Shown here: positions 12,406 to 23,650 of the stretch, piece by piece | Position numbering within the stretch: the stretch's first letter is position 1 | Layout: the number at the start of each line of letters is the position of its first letter | Source of the DNA: Larix kaempferi | Taxonomy: Eukaryota > Streptophyta > Pinopsida > Pinales > Pinaceae | Assembly: GCA_027924585.1 (NCBI GenBank) | Contig: BSBM01001067.1 | Coordinates: 3,915,501 to 3,979,500, forward strand | DNA length: 64,000 bases | Reading direction: 5' to 3' | Notes under the pieces: model-generated | Told to the model about the DNA's origin: nothing | Database searches by the model: none | What the model saw: only the letters and a program-made list of their open reading frames with translations | Translations under genes and position numbers: made by a program

Positions 12406-14170
12406 GGGGGGTTCACTCAGTAAACATGTTACATAGCACGATCGTTCACATGATATTAAAGAATATCCCTAATTTTACTAAATATTGGAAAATTCCTCCT
12501 AAAATTTTATTGTTTAACCCCCCCCCCCAATATGTCTTTCCAATTAAGAAAACCCCTAGTTTCACCAGATATTGTATTTATCCATTTTTAATATCCCCAT
12601 TATACATATTATCAAGTTGTAACAAACAGGATCTCTAACACGTATTAGTATAAGCAAACATGATGATAAATAAAATAATAATATAATGCTAATAATGATC
12701 CCACCAGGATTGCAGGGGTGAATGATCAATTTGTAGCGTTTGATAGTGGAAGACCCAATGAAATAATACTGGGAAGGTAAAATGTATAAAAGGAAAGCGA
12801 GTCAATAGATCAACATAACAAAGAATATAAAAGCCTGATAGTCCAATAGTTAGTGTAATGCTTAGAAAATATGAGAATTGCATATGTTTCACACCACAGT
12901 CTGCCAATCTACCATCAATTTTATGTCATGTAAATATAAGTATAGCCATAGAGAGCTCATGTTTTCTATAATATTAATAAATTAAACTCCATAAAAATTC
13001 AAAATTGAAACCCTTTCTTGGATGGAATCCCATACATTCCTATCAAAACAAACATAGTTGATTTTGAACCCAAATGAACACAAAATAATTCCTCTTACTT
13101 TCCAATAACGCCATATGATCATGTACATAGCTTGGATTTGGGTCATTCACAAGATGCAATGAATTTCCTCCACTTCCTCTACATTTATTCTAGCAATCAA
13201 TGGAATTAACAACAATTAGTTACCTTTTCTTGGGTTATATCTAGTTTTTTTCTTTTTACAAGAGAGGGGAAAATCTCCATTATTAGGTTTCAAGCATGCA
13301 ATAGTTATAAAGATACACATATGGTGAGACTTATATGATCCCATTTCATGGTAACGATAACACATAGGGTATGTAAATAAGGGTTTATATTTTCACCTAT
13401 GTTCATGTAATTTCCAATACAATATTAAGATGGATACCTTGCATAAAATAATTGAAATTACAATTATGAATGTGCCAAATATAACTCAATCTAACAACTA
13501 TTCCTAACTAGCAATGTGAAAATGTTAAAGAAGAATACAAAAAGTTGAAAAAAATAATTAGTCAAGAAAGATTGATATAACTTTTCTTGGTTCTAGTGAG
13601 CCAATAAAGATTGATCTCACTTTTCTTGGTTTCCATGGATCAAGGTTTGATTGAATCTCAATACCCACCTAAAACCCAACCTAAAAAATGAAGAGTTAGA
13701 TCTTTTACTCAAATTCCTACTCGAAAATCCCAATTAGCTACATCTCTTAACTTAAATATGAAAAACAATATAACATCAATTCAAACCAAGCCTAAATAAG
13801 CTATTAAATGAGTATTGCTCAAGGCTAGAAATCCAAAGAGACTTCCATAGATATTATGATTGGTACACTATTATCATATTTATGCAAAACTTAGGATCAT
13901 AAGCAATATCAAATAAAAATGGAGGGTCTTTAAGTTTTAGGTGGACATGAATTGAGCCCATGAGTTGGAGGTATGAATCCATCCCATGATTTGGAGGTTA
14001 TTCCTCATCCCACCTAAATAAAATAACCCCCAATATTTATATTACTATGTCAAATTAAAAACCCCCCTTGACCCCTAATACAGGGCAATATATTTTTGAG
14101 GTTTTCAAGAGTAATCAAACCCCCAATATGAATGGACGTGATATGATATTTCCTTGCTAGTGAACCCCCC
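12406..14170. mobile_element. 1.77-kb insert with 12-bp terminal inverted repeats
   Basis: The CT/C-run array is interrupted by unrelated AT-rich DNA that begins GGGGGGTTCACT (12406-12417) and ends with the exact reverse complement AGTGAACCCCCC (14159-14170). The array resumes immediately on both sides. The interior has no transposase-length frame; the longest is 72 codons at 12689-12907 and is unremarkable. This fits a non-autonomous DNA transposon. I could not find a clean target duplication: AACAC lies on the left and ATGTC on the right. The superfamily is therefore undetermined. Confidence 0.55.
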
Positions 14171-14378
14171 ATGTCTCTAAACCCCTAACCCCCCAATCTC
14201 TCTCTCTCTAAACCCCTAACTCTCAATCTCTCTCTTTAAACCCCTAACTGTCAATCTCTCTCTCTATAAACCCATAACCCCCATTCTCTTTCTCTCTCTC
14301 TCTAAACCCCTAACTCTCAATCTCTCTCTTTAAACCCCTAACTGTCAATCTCTCTCTCTATAAACCCATAACCCCCAT

Positions 14379-14392
<14 letters not shown>

Positions 14393-14413
<21 letters not shown>
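14393..14413. repeat. (TA)n microsatellite in the CT array
   Basis: A CT tract passes directly into about ten TA units. Confidence 0.8.
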
Positions 14414-14414
<1 letters not shown>

Positions 14415-15567
14415 AACCCCTAACCCCAATCTCTCTCTCCCTAAACCCCTAACCCCCAATATCTCTCTCTCTCTCTCTCTCTCTAAACCCCTAACCCCCA
14501 ATATCTCTCTCTCTCTAAACCCCCAATCCCTAATGTCTCTCTCTCTCTCTTTAAATCCTTAACCCCCTTTCTCTCTCTATAAACCCGTAACCTTCTCTCT
14601 CTCTTTCTAACCTACAATATCCCTCTCTCTCTCTCCAAACCCCTAAACGCCAATATCTCTCTCTCTCTAAAACCCTAACCCCCAATCTCTCTCTCTCTAA
14701 AACCCTAACCCCCAATCTCTCTCTCTCTCTCAATCCCTAACCCTAATCTCTCTTTTTCTTTCTCTTTGTCTCTCTAAACCCCTAACCCAAGTCTCTCTCT
14801 TTCTCAATCTTTCTCTCCCTCTATCTCCCTAACCCACAATCTCCTCCTCTCTCTCTCTAAACCCCTAGCCTTCAATCTCTCTCTCTCTCTCTCTAAACCC
14901 CTTCAAGGCTTCACATTCTTTCACATATGATACTCTCTCTCTCTCTCTCTTTGGGGCATCCAATAAATAGTAAATATTGGTAAGCTTCTGCATCTTTTCC
15001 TTCAAGACTTCACAGAATTTCACATCGGATACTCTCTCTCTCTTACTCTGAACTTGTAACCCCCAATATCACTCTCTATTAACACCTAACCCTTAATCCA
15101 TCTCTCTCTGTATTCAGGGAATCCAAAAATTCATAGTATATATTGGTCAACTTTGACATCTTTTCCTTCAAGACTTCACACTCTTTCATGTATGATACGC
15201 TCTCTCTTTCTATAAACCCCTAACCCCCAATCTCTCTCTCTCTCTCTAAATCCCTAACCCCCAATCTCTCTCTCTCTAAACCCCTAACCCCCAATATCTC
15301 TCTCTCTAAACCACTAACCCCCAATATCTCTCTCTCTCTAAACCCCTAACCCTCTCTCTCTTTCTCAATCTTTATCTCTCTCTATATCACTAACCCACAA
15401 TCTCCCTCTCTCTCTCTCTAAACCCCTAACCCAAAATTTCTTTCTCTCTCTATAAACCCCTAACCCTTAGTCTCTCTCTTTCTCTATAATCCCTTCAAGA
15501 CTTCACAATATTTCACATACTCTCTCTCTCTCTCTCTCTCTCTCTAAACCCCTAACCCCCAAACCCC

Positions 15568-15598
<31 letters not shown>

Positions 15599-15664
15599 CA
15601 AACCCCCAAACCCCCAATCTCTCTCTCTCGACCCCTAACCCCCACTCTCTCTCTCTCTCTCAAC

Positions 15665-15877
15665 CCCTGACAAGATTCTACATCAAATTTTCTCGCCACT
15701 AATCTCAGAATTAAAGCATGGTTAATGTCGAATTTTATCGCTTATTTGGGGATCACTTCGAGGAAAAAGATTGTATTTGATTTTACACAGAATCAAATGC
15801 CTGCATTAAGATCAGTAATAAATTGTGAACTTAATGTCCGTGTGACACAACTTCAATTGTACAATCGTTTTAATTAC

Positions 15878-15880
<3 letters not shown>
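15665..15880 (+). repeat. Second array module, copy near 15.7 kb
   Basis: This segment of about 215 bp contains AATTAAAGCATGGTTAATG, TTGGGGATCAC and AATTGTGAACTTAATGT. It recurs almost whole at 16742-16950. Its right half recurs near 11138-11215 and 16308-16385, and its left edge near 10713-10740. Each copy is followed by a CT tract. The frames in it are short and inconsistent between copies. Confidence 0.75.
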
Positions 15881-15908
<28 letters not shown>

Positions 15909-16384
15909 GCACAATCTCTCTCTCTCTCTGTTTCTCTCCTTAGACACCCACCCCCTTGATATCTCTCCTAAACCCCGACCCCCCTGGTTCTTTCTCTCTC
16001 TCTCAACCCCTAACCCCAATCTCTCTCTCCCACTTTAAACCCCTAACCCACAATATCTCTCTCTCTCCCTCTCTAAACCCCCCAAATCCCAATATCTCTC
16101 TCTAAAACTCTAACTCTCAATCTCTCTTTCTCTCTCTCTAAATCCCTTCAAGACTGCACACCCTTTCACATATGTTACTCTCTCTCTCTCTCTAAACCCC
16201 TAACCCCCAATCTCTCTCTCTCTCTGAACCCTAACCCCTAATCTCTCTCTCTCTCTCTAAATCCCTAACCCCCTAATCTCTCTCTCTCAAAACCCCTAAC
16301 CCTAAATTGCTGCATCGAGATCAGTAATAAAGTATGAACTTAATGTTTGTGGGACACAACTTCAAATGTAAAAACCATTTTAAT

Positions 16385-16423
<39 letters not shown>

Positions 16424-16741
16424 AGACCCATACCCGCCTTGATCTTTCTCCCTAAACCCCTACCCCCCTTGTTCTCTCTCTCTCAACCCCTAACTTCCAA
16501 TCTCTCTCTCTCACTCTGAATCCCTAACCCACAATCCTCAGTCTCTCTCTCTCTAAACCCTTAACCCACAATCTCTCTCTCTCTAAATCCCTAACCCTCA
16601 ATCTCTCTTTGTCTCTAAAACCCTTCAAGACTTCACACCCTTTAATGTACTCTCTCTCTCTCTCTCTCTCTCTCCCTAAACCCCTAGCCCCAATCTCTCT
16701 CTCTCTCAACCCCTAACTCCCAATCTCTCTCTCTCAACCCC

Positions 16742-16948
16742 TAATCAAGTTCGACGTTAGCTTTTCACACCCCTAATATTAGAATTAAAGCAAGGTTAAT
16801 GCAAATTTTATCACTTAATTGGGGATCACCTCGTGAAGAAAGATTGTATTTGATTTTACATGGATATCAAATGCCTACATTGATATCAGTAATAAATTGT
16901 GAACTTAATGTTCATGCGATACAGCTTCAAATTTACATCAATTTTATT

Positions 16949-16950
<2 letters not shown>
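16742..16950 (+). repeat. Second array module, copy near 16.8 kb
   Basis: It matches the 15665-15880 module along its length with scattered substitutions and small indels. It shows that a longer higher-order unit exists within the array, not only the CT/C-run microsatellite. Confidence 0.75.
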
Positions 16951-16985
<35 letters not shown>

Positions 16986-17494
16986 ATTTCTCTCTCTCTG
17001 TCTCTCTCCCTAGACCCCTACCCCCCTTGATCTCTCTCCCTAAACCCATACCCCCCTTGATCTCTCTCTCTCAACCCCTAACCCCCAATCTCTCTCTCTC
17101 TCCCTCAAACTCTAACCCATAATATCCCTCTCTCTCCCTCTCTAAAACCCTAACCCTCTCTCCCTCTCTCTCTCACTAAATACCTAACCCTAATCTGTCT
17201 CTCTCCCTAAACCCCTAACCCACAATCTCCCTCTCTCTCACAACCACTAACTGACAATCTCACTCTCTCTCTCAACCCCTAACCCCCCCCTCTCTCTCTC
17301 TAAACCCATAATCCACAATCTCCCCCCCCCTCTATCTCCCTAAATCCATAACCCACAATCTCCCCCCCCCTCTATCTCCCTAAATCCATAACCCACAATC
17401 TCCCCCCCCCCTCTCTTTAAGCATTAATTGTGTACTAATGTGTTATTATAAATTAGTAAAAAAAAAGAGTTCATGTGAAATATAATGTAGTGAA

Positions 17495-17745
17495 CGTTCA
17501 CCCACCACATGTTAATGCTTATAGGAGCGCATGCGTTAATAGCACACATGCACTATTAGTGTGTGCACGTTAATAATGCTCATGCACTCCTATATGTAGT
17601 TACTGGCAAAGGTTCACCACAATCGTACGTTGAACGTTTGTGGTGAATGTTTGCTAGTTAATGTGCATAGGAGCGTGCACGTGTTAGTAATGCATACATA
17701 GTATTAGTGTGTGCACATTATTAATGCGCACACACTCCTCTGTTT
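17495..17745. repeat. Paired palindromic repeats, right flank of CT array
   Basis: Two direct copies about 147 bp apart (17522-17596 and 17669-17743) both begin AGGAGCG and end ACTCCT. Each is therefore itself an imperfect inverted repeat. Between them, TTCACCACAA (17613-17622) and TTGTGGTGAA (17638-17647) form a perfect 10-bp inverted repeat. The word content matches 6629-6735. Confidence 0.75.
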
Positions 17746-18665
17746 GAAAAAGACAACAAAAATTTTCATGCACATCATCTATTTTGATTTTAAGTGTTAT
17801 GTGGTAAACTCCTGCTGGTTTTTGCGATTTCAATTCTCATCTTCTTGCACTCACACATTCAACTTGCATCCTTTGGTAAATTGGAACCAACTCAACCATC
17901 TTGGACACAACATCTACACTCGACAATTATTAGAGCTCATTTTGGAACATTGGACCATTCTCATATAACTATTGGACACATTGGAGTTCATGTGTTTTGC
18001 AATGCAAGTAAGGAGCTACTAAAGAAAGGTATGGGGACAAATTTTCTACATGAGTTGTATGAGTTGTCTCCCCTTGTAATATCCAATGGAGAAAGGTATG
18101 GGGACAAATTTTCTACATGAGTTGTATGAGTTGTCTCCCCTTGTAATATCAAATGGTTGGACATGGTGTATTCATTCAAATTTAAATATTATAAATTGTA
18201 AAAAGTTGATATATTTACTTGATTTTTGTTCAGATTTACCAATATATACATGAATGTTTCAATTTCAAATATCAAAACCATATAAGACACATCATATTTA
18301 AGATAAATAATAGAGTAACAAGTGTGTAAAGAAAGACATAATTTTGTGTAAAAAAAGACATCATTTTGGTTAGAATAAAAAACCTGCTATACAAGTTCTT
18401 CCACAAATATGTTAATATGAGGAAAAACATACACTCATTATTTCGGAAATAAAATGGAGATGTCACAATCGTTCTCAAGATGAGGGGATATATCACTCAA
18501 TAGTACCTCTTCCCCTGTTCATTAGATACATTTCACATACAACTATGAAGCTCAAAACCAATACCAATAGGCTTCACTTCTTCGAAAATAGGCTTCACTT
18601 CTTCGAAAATACAACTTTAGCATAACTTTGTGCAAAACTACCCAAATAAACTGCTTACATCTTGG
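17746..18665. other. Short non-coding spacer with tandem duplications
   Basis: No recognised gene. It contains an exact-period 67-bp tandem duplication (18025-18091 and 18092-18158, differing by a few bases) and a 21-bp tandem duplication (18566-18607, unit AATAGGCTTCACTTCTTCGAA). Short frames across them are artefacts of the repeats. Confidence 0.6.
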
Positions 18666-20196
18666 TGTTATCACTCTGTGATTTTCCTTGGATGTCAGAG
18701 GAAAACACAGAGGTAACCTCGAACCAAGATTTTAGGTTGGAAACTAGCCCTTCCAACCCAGAGAGGGCTCTCTCTAAAACTCAATCACTCAATGTCACTA
18801 CAGCAACTGGTTTTTATTCAATACACAGGATAGATCTTCGGATAAATGTGGGTTTTTAGTTTTTATTAGAAGTGTAGTTGTTCAAGCTAAGGAAGAGTGC
18901 ATTGGGCATGAGTCAGATGAACAGGTAAGTGAAGTCTGAAAATCTCCAAGAACTGGTAAATAAGACACACAATTTCATAAGCATGATAGATGATATTCTC
19001 TCAGGTATTAATCTCGTTGTATGGCAGAGGAAATTAAGAAGAACAATCCATTAAAAGCAGAGCATCTATCAGTGGACGGATTCTGCATCTAATTTTAGAA
19101 GAAAATGATGAAAATATCTGAATTCAATGAGACAGAGCATCTAACGTAAGATGAGTTCTGAATCACTATTTCCTCATTCAAATACTGAAGATCATACACA
19201 TAAATGGAGTACTAAGCAAGAATCACATAAACAGAATGAAACACAAACTAAGAAAACATCATCAAATGAATCTCTGAGCTCACAAATGTTCAGGCACTTC
19301 TGTCTTGAGAAGTTTTCATTAAAATCAAGAAACCCTGATACACAATGAGTCTAGTACCATCTTCATTCTCACACTCTAACCCCTATTACATTGAAATTCT
19401 AGACATATATACAAATGCTCATCGAGCCAATTTTTAACAGACTTTTACAAAAATAGTAAATTAGAAATATTCCTTCCACAAAAAACTGGAATAGGCTGCA
19501 AGGTGTCTCGAGCTGTTGGAGCTACTGAAGCACTTGTCCTTTATTTGCTACCTAGAGGTCTGGAGTTTATTTTATGCTACATATCCATTTGTTACCCTGT
19601 TCTTCAACTGACTTTATGCATCAAATTTGGAATTGATTGCCTTGAAATGTTGATTCTCTTCCTCCTTCGAATGTCAAAATTGCTTCCTTCATGTGTGGAA
19701 CTAATCTCTTATAAATAGAATGAAGATAACTTTGCTTGAGAGGGCTCGACACATGAGAGTATAGGTGTCCCACATCTGCTAAAAAATAGGAATTTGTTGA
19801 TGTTTATCTCCTTGTTGTCATCGACACTCAGGCACACGACCTTCATGGTGAAATAAAGATGGAAGTTTTGACAGCGCAATTTTTCTGACTCCCTTTTGAT
19901 CATCAAAACGCCCCTTTGATATAAACAATAGCAAACCCCAATACTACAAAGAAGTAAACACCCGAGTGTGTAGCTTTCTCCTTAATGCTTAATCACTTGT
20001 GCGTTTGCAGTTTGATGGAATTTGGGTGCTGTCTTTGGACTCTTAACCTCTGTGTTAGATAGAAACCCTGGGCGCTTGTCAATTGTCATGGACAATTAAA
20101 CCTTTCCAATGGAACCCAACGCATTAGTCAAATAATCAAAGTCGATATCCAGCAAGTTGTTGAAACAATAAAATAAGATTGGAAATGACGCAAAGG
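18666..20196 (-). mobile_element. Element A, 3' LTR (minus)
   Basis: This sequence recurs at 23610-25151 in the same orientation. Both copies begin TGTTATCACTCTG on the plus strand, which is a proper LTR end in CAGAGTGATAACA on the minus strand. Between the copies lies a minus-strand gag-like frame and, next to the right copy, a tRNA-Asp-type primer site, so this left copy is the 3' LTR. The shared part stops near 20196. The true 5' edge of this LTR may lie further right, because the other copy is rearranged at that point. Confidence 0.8.
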
Positions 20197-21530
20197 ACCG
20201 AGCCTTTGCCAGAGCTCGAAAATCTCCATACGTTATCTTTGAAATCAACTACTACAAAGCTACTCCCTCTATGGCGTTCGTTTGGACACTCTTTTTCGAA
20301 AGCCGTGGACAACTGGGTGAAAATATCCCTTAAACCTTGAATATTATGACACCTAGCTGGCGCTTTTTAACACTGGGATGATCTGCGTATGAGCTGCATG
20401 CTAGGGTTTGAATTCTGGTACGTCGTGCTTTTATTTTTAGTTTTTCTGCATGGAGTTTATACGACATGCGTTGTGGGCCTTGATTAGTTGTTGTTCATAT
20501 ACGCCGGTGCTCCCAACTTTGTTTAACACGTAGTGCACTCTAATCTCCAGTAGCTTGGTGCTCGATCTTGGGCAATAACTTGCTTTCGTATGATTTGGCA
20601 TGTGACTTGGTATAGCTCTTGGGTGCTTGGCTTGTGGACTAGTAGATTGGCCCTCGGGGCCAAAATACTTTGGAGAACTGACTTTAAGCCCTGCAATTAA
20701 CCCGAAACAAAAATTGCTTTAAAAAACAATATTTTATTTTTGGAGAACTGACTTTAAGCCCTGCAATTAACCCGAAACAAAAATTGCTTTAAAAAGCAAT
20801 ATTTTATTTGCAAAATTTACGAAAAAATTGCCTGTGATAACATTGGCTCCAATGGGGATGCTATCCTCCCTGTGAGGTAGAAAAGAAGAACCACATATCT
20901 AGTGCCTATCCATTGGCTGCTTCCAAGCTTTTTTTAGACCTTCAAACTGCAACCTGTGACCTGCGACCTTCTCCAACTGAAAACCCAACCGACTCTTCGA
21001 ACTGGAAACCAAAACTGTACATTGATCCAAACTGAAATCTGAAGGTGAGGGTAAATGTACATTGAAACCAAACTGCAAACTATTGAATGCTGAAAAGATG
21101 CTTGAAACTGCGAGCTTATTCATTCTACTCCTACTCTAATAACTGATTCCTGAGCTACTTGATCAGGTGAAATAAAAAATCCAGTGCAACCCTGCAAGAA
21201 CCTTATCCACTGATTGAACTCCTTGCATATGTGTCTTCAAGGATAAGAGAAAAACCCTGCTTAATGGCAATTCAAACTGAAAATTAAATCCAATCTTAAA
21301 AATCATCCACTTTGAAGAATCAAATCCACTGACTGATTCTAGTTCTCCGATGTTTCCAATATAAATTCAAAGGAATCTCGGGAACATGAGTGAATACCAC
21401 TTATTGATCAATAAAAAGGAAGGGCCAACCCGTGTCTGTAGTTTCTTCTTGTTCACAAGCAGAGTAACATACCAGACTCTTTCTTCACAGTTGATGGTTT
21501 TTGTTCTGAGTCTTCAGTTCCAATATCATT
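20197..21530. other. Element A interior, non-coding part
   Basis: No recognisable domain on either strand. Part of it may belong to the LTR. It includes a 70-bp exact-period tandem duplication (20671-20740 and 20741-20810) containing AACCCGAAACAAAAATTGCT. No pol sequence is present between the gag-like frame and the 3' LTR. Confidence 0.55.
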
Positions 21531-23033
21531 CTAAAAACAAATGGTAACAGTCTGATCAGTTTCCTTATCATGCATGTCAAGAAGAAAACTCATGTGTTCT
21601 GAACATTTATCAATTAGAATATCTTCTACTTGTATGTTTAATTCTTCATGCAAATCAACAAGAATATGATCATGGCTGTCTGGAAATATAGGGTTTGTGC
21701 TTTCAAGAAATGTAACATCCTGAATTATCACTTTGCTTTCAAAAATGTCTAAGACAGTATGCCCTTCTTCACCATTTTCTAACTATGAGGTATAACTATC
21801 ATAAATTGGTTCACTATCTAGAGTCCTCGGGCATAAAATTTCAAAACTTTGATTATCACTAGTTTCTTCAAAATTCTGAGAAAATGGAAGATCTGAAGAA
21901 AAATTTAAGTGAGTATCCTTAATTTTCACTTCATTATCCGGGGGAGAAGATACCCGACTTTCAACATTAGGATCTTGGAAATATTGTTGTTTCCATATAT
22001 AATCATCATTCAGCTCCAAAAACCGTATGTGATTTTCCAAAAACTCAAATTTATGTGCTTCATTAGTGATCTTAAAACCTTTTTTCAACAACTTAAATGA
22101 AGAAAAACATAAGGGCAAAGAATTTTCTTTAGCAGACTCACCCCTTTCCTCCTTTGCAATGTTGTGACCACGACATGTAATCTGATTGTTGTCATAAGAT
22201 TTCTGAAAAGAATAATTTTCTGATGAAAATCCTATAACTAGTTGCTCAAGAAAATCATCATCATAGTCATCGTATACAAGCACATCAAAGACCTTCTAAA
22301 AATCATTAGCGACCAAATCTGAGACAACAACTTGCTCCTCAACAAGCTGACCTGCCAACTCCTTCTCATGGAAACCTTCTTGTTCTTGTTCATGTTCACT
22401 GTCAGCTATGTCTGCAATCCAGTCCTCATACTCAATCTGATCTGAAAATTTTCCACGGGCTCTGAAATTATCCTCAACTTCCTGAGCATCACTAAACATC
22501 TGTTGCAAGGACACAAACTTCCTCTCCAAGAGAAGGAGAGATAAATTTGAATGAAAAGTTGTTGCATGGTATAGTTTGGCAGTGTCTTCAGGGGGTTGGA
22601 TCTCTTTAGGCATCTTGTAATAGAAACTAGGAAACCTCCTATTGAACATTGAGACAGTTTCATCCCTCTGTCTCTGCATAGCATGAAACTCTGAAAGATA
22701 TTGATCCCATGACTTACTCTCACCCAAAAAACTCAGAAAGGTATAGCTTAGTTGCTCCCATGAGTTGATTGATTCAGGATGCAAATGCCTAAACCATGCC
22801 TTGGCATCCCCTTATAGGGACTGAGAAAATGTTCTCATAGACACATCATCATGCTCGATTTCAAATAAATCTGCAAAATGCTCAAAGGCTTGGATATGTT
22901 TTTCAGCTGTAAGATTCTCTCCATCAAACATAGGGAGGTAGTTATAATGTTTTGGAGGAAAGATATGAAGGATAGAAGGCAATTTGAGAGGCATATATCT
23001 ATCAAAGATCTTAGAAGGTACATGGTTAGGCAC
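21531..23033 (-). pseudogene. Element A gag-like protein, broken by stops
   Basis: A single minus-strand frame of about 501 codons is interrupted by three in-frame stops, near 22812, 22296 and 21783. The first 250 residues read as a plant Ty3/gypsy capsid (retrotransposon gag) domain: YLPMFDGENLTAEKHIQAF, then GDAKAWFRHL and a YLSEFHAMQRQRDETVSMF segment. The rest is hydrophilic and acid-rich with no zinc knuckle, protease or RT. The coding frame probably began further upstream, since similar sequence continues to about 23122. The element looks non-autonomous and would have depended on enzymes supplied by others. The stops show it is dead. Confidence 0.8.
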
Positions 23034-23464
23034 AGGAGGTATAAAACCAATTTTGATTTCACTAGGCTCACAAGACTGACCCTGGACATCTTATAGCTCA
23101 GAGGAAGGATCTTGGTGAACATCAGTTATACAAGAAGAAGGTATATATACAGTCTGCAATGAAGGATATACAAAAGTATATCTATGATCTTCATTTGAAT
23201 GGAGTAAACAGTGAAAAATCCTTTTGATCTGCTCAGGAAAATACAATAAATAATTCACTACAAAGAATATAACATCTTGGAGGAAACTTAAGCCTAAATA
23301 CCTGGTTTTACCGCATTGTCCCTACATGTTTTTGTCAATTAGGCTCGTCTTCTAGTGGAGTCTTTGAATTTGATTGAATCTTTATTGGGGTCACCGGGTG
23401 AATGGTACACAACCTTCCTGTGTCTGATTACTGTTCACCATCAACAATCAGTACTGATCTTTGT

Positions 23465-23650
23465 CATTCTTTCCCAGGGAATATTTCACCTTCGTTCCCT
23501 GGCAATGGCGCCAAAATGTTATCACTCTGTAATTTTCTTTGGCTATGAGAGGAAAATCATTCTTTCCCAGGGAATATTTCACCTTCGTTCCCCGACAATG
23601 GTGCCAAAATGTTATCACTCTGTAATTTTCTTTGGCTATGAGAGGAAAAC
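23465..23650 (-). repeat. Tandem duplication of primer site plus LTR edge
   Basis: Two copies with a period of 93 bp (23465-23557 and 23558-23650) each hold a primer-binding site and the first bases of the LTR. Read on the minus strand, the sites are TGGCGCCATTGCCAGGGA (23496-23513) and TGGCACCATTGTCGGGGA (23589-23606). Both closely match the complement of the 3' end of plant tRNA-Asp (known for Athila-type elements), with two and three differences. Confidence 0.8.

Larger units (their letters stand above)
6775..17425 (+). repeat. 10.6-kb (CT)n plus telomere-like C-run array
   Basis: Most of this stretch repeats a unit of about 25-35 bases: a (CT)n tract followed by TAAACCCCTAACCCCCAAT. The C-runs resemble the plant telomere repeat CCCTAAA but carry extra C's and are never in perfect tandem. 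The plus strand is almost purely pyrimidine plus A for kilobases, so the minus strand is a GA/GGGG strand. Interspersed are ten copies of an 82-bp module, several copies of a longer module, a copia-type LTR fragment (8668-9215) and an insert with inverted ends (12406-14170). The many Ser/Leu-repeat frames are microsatellite translations. It may be a degenerate minisatellite or interstitial telomere-like satellite. Confidence 0.9.

Noticed and set aside
12689-12907. 72-codon minus-strand frame inside the insert with inverted ends
   Set aside because: No transposase signature, and too short for any known family.
7630-15199. CRISPR-like array from the regularly recurring 82-bp module
   Set aside because: Spacing is irregular, the intervening DNA is microsatellite, and the genome is a plant; no cas genes.
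10753-17122. Ser/Leu- or Arg/Glu-repeat frames in the pyrimidine array
   Set aside because: CT tracts encode Ser-Leu or Arg-Glu in any frame. No conserved start, end or domain.
6775-17425. Genuine telomere or subtelomeric end
   Set aside because: There is no run of perfect CCCTAAA repeats. C-runs are irregular, separated by CT tracts, and DNA continues on both sides with other repeats.
20833-20862. TGATAACATTGGCTCCAATGGGG on plus, resembling an LTR end plus primer site
   Set aside because: Similarity to the element A junction is short and in the opposite orientation to the element; no matching LTR precedes it.
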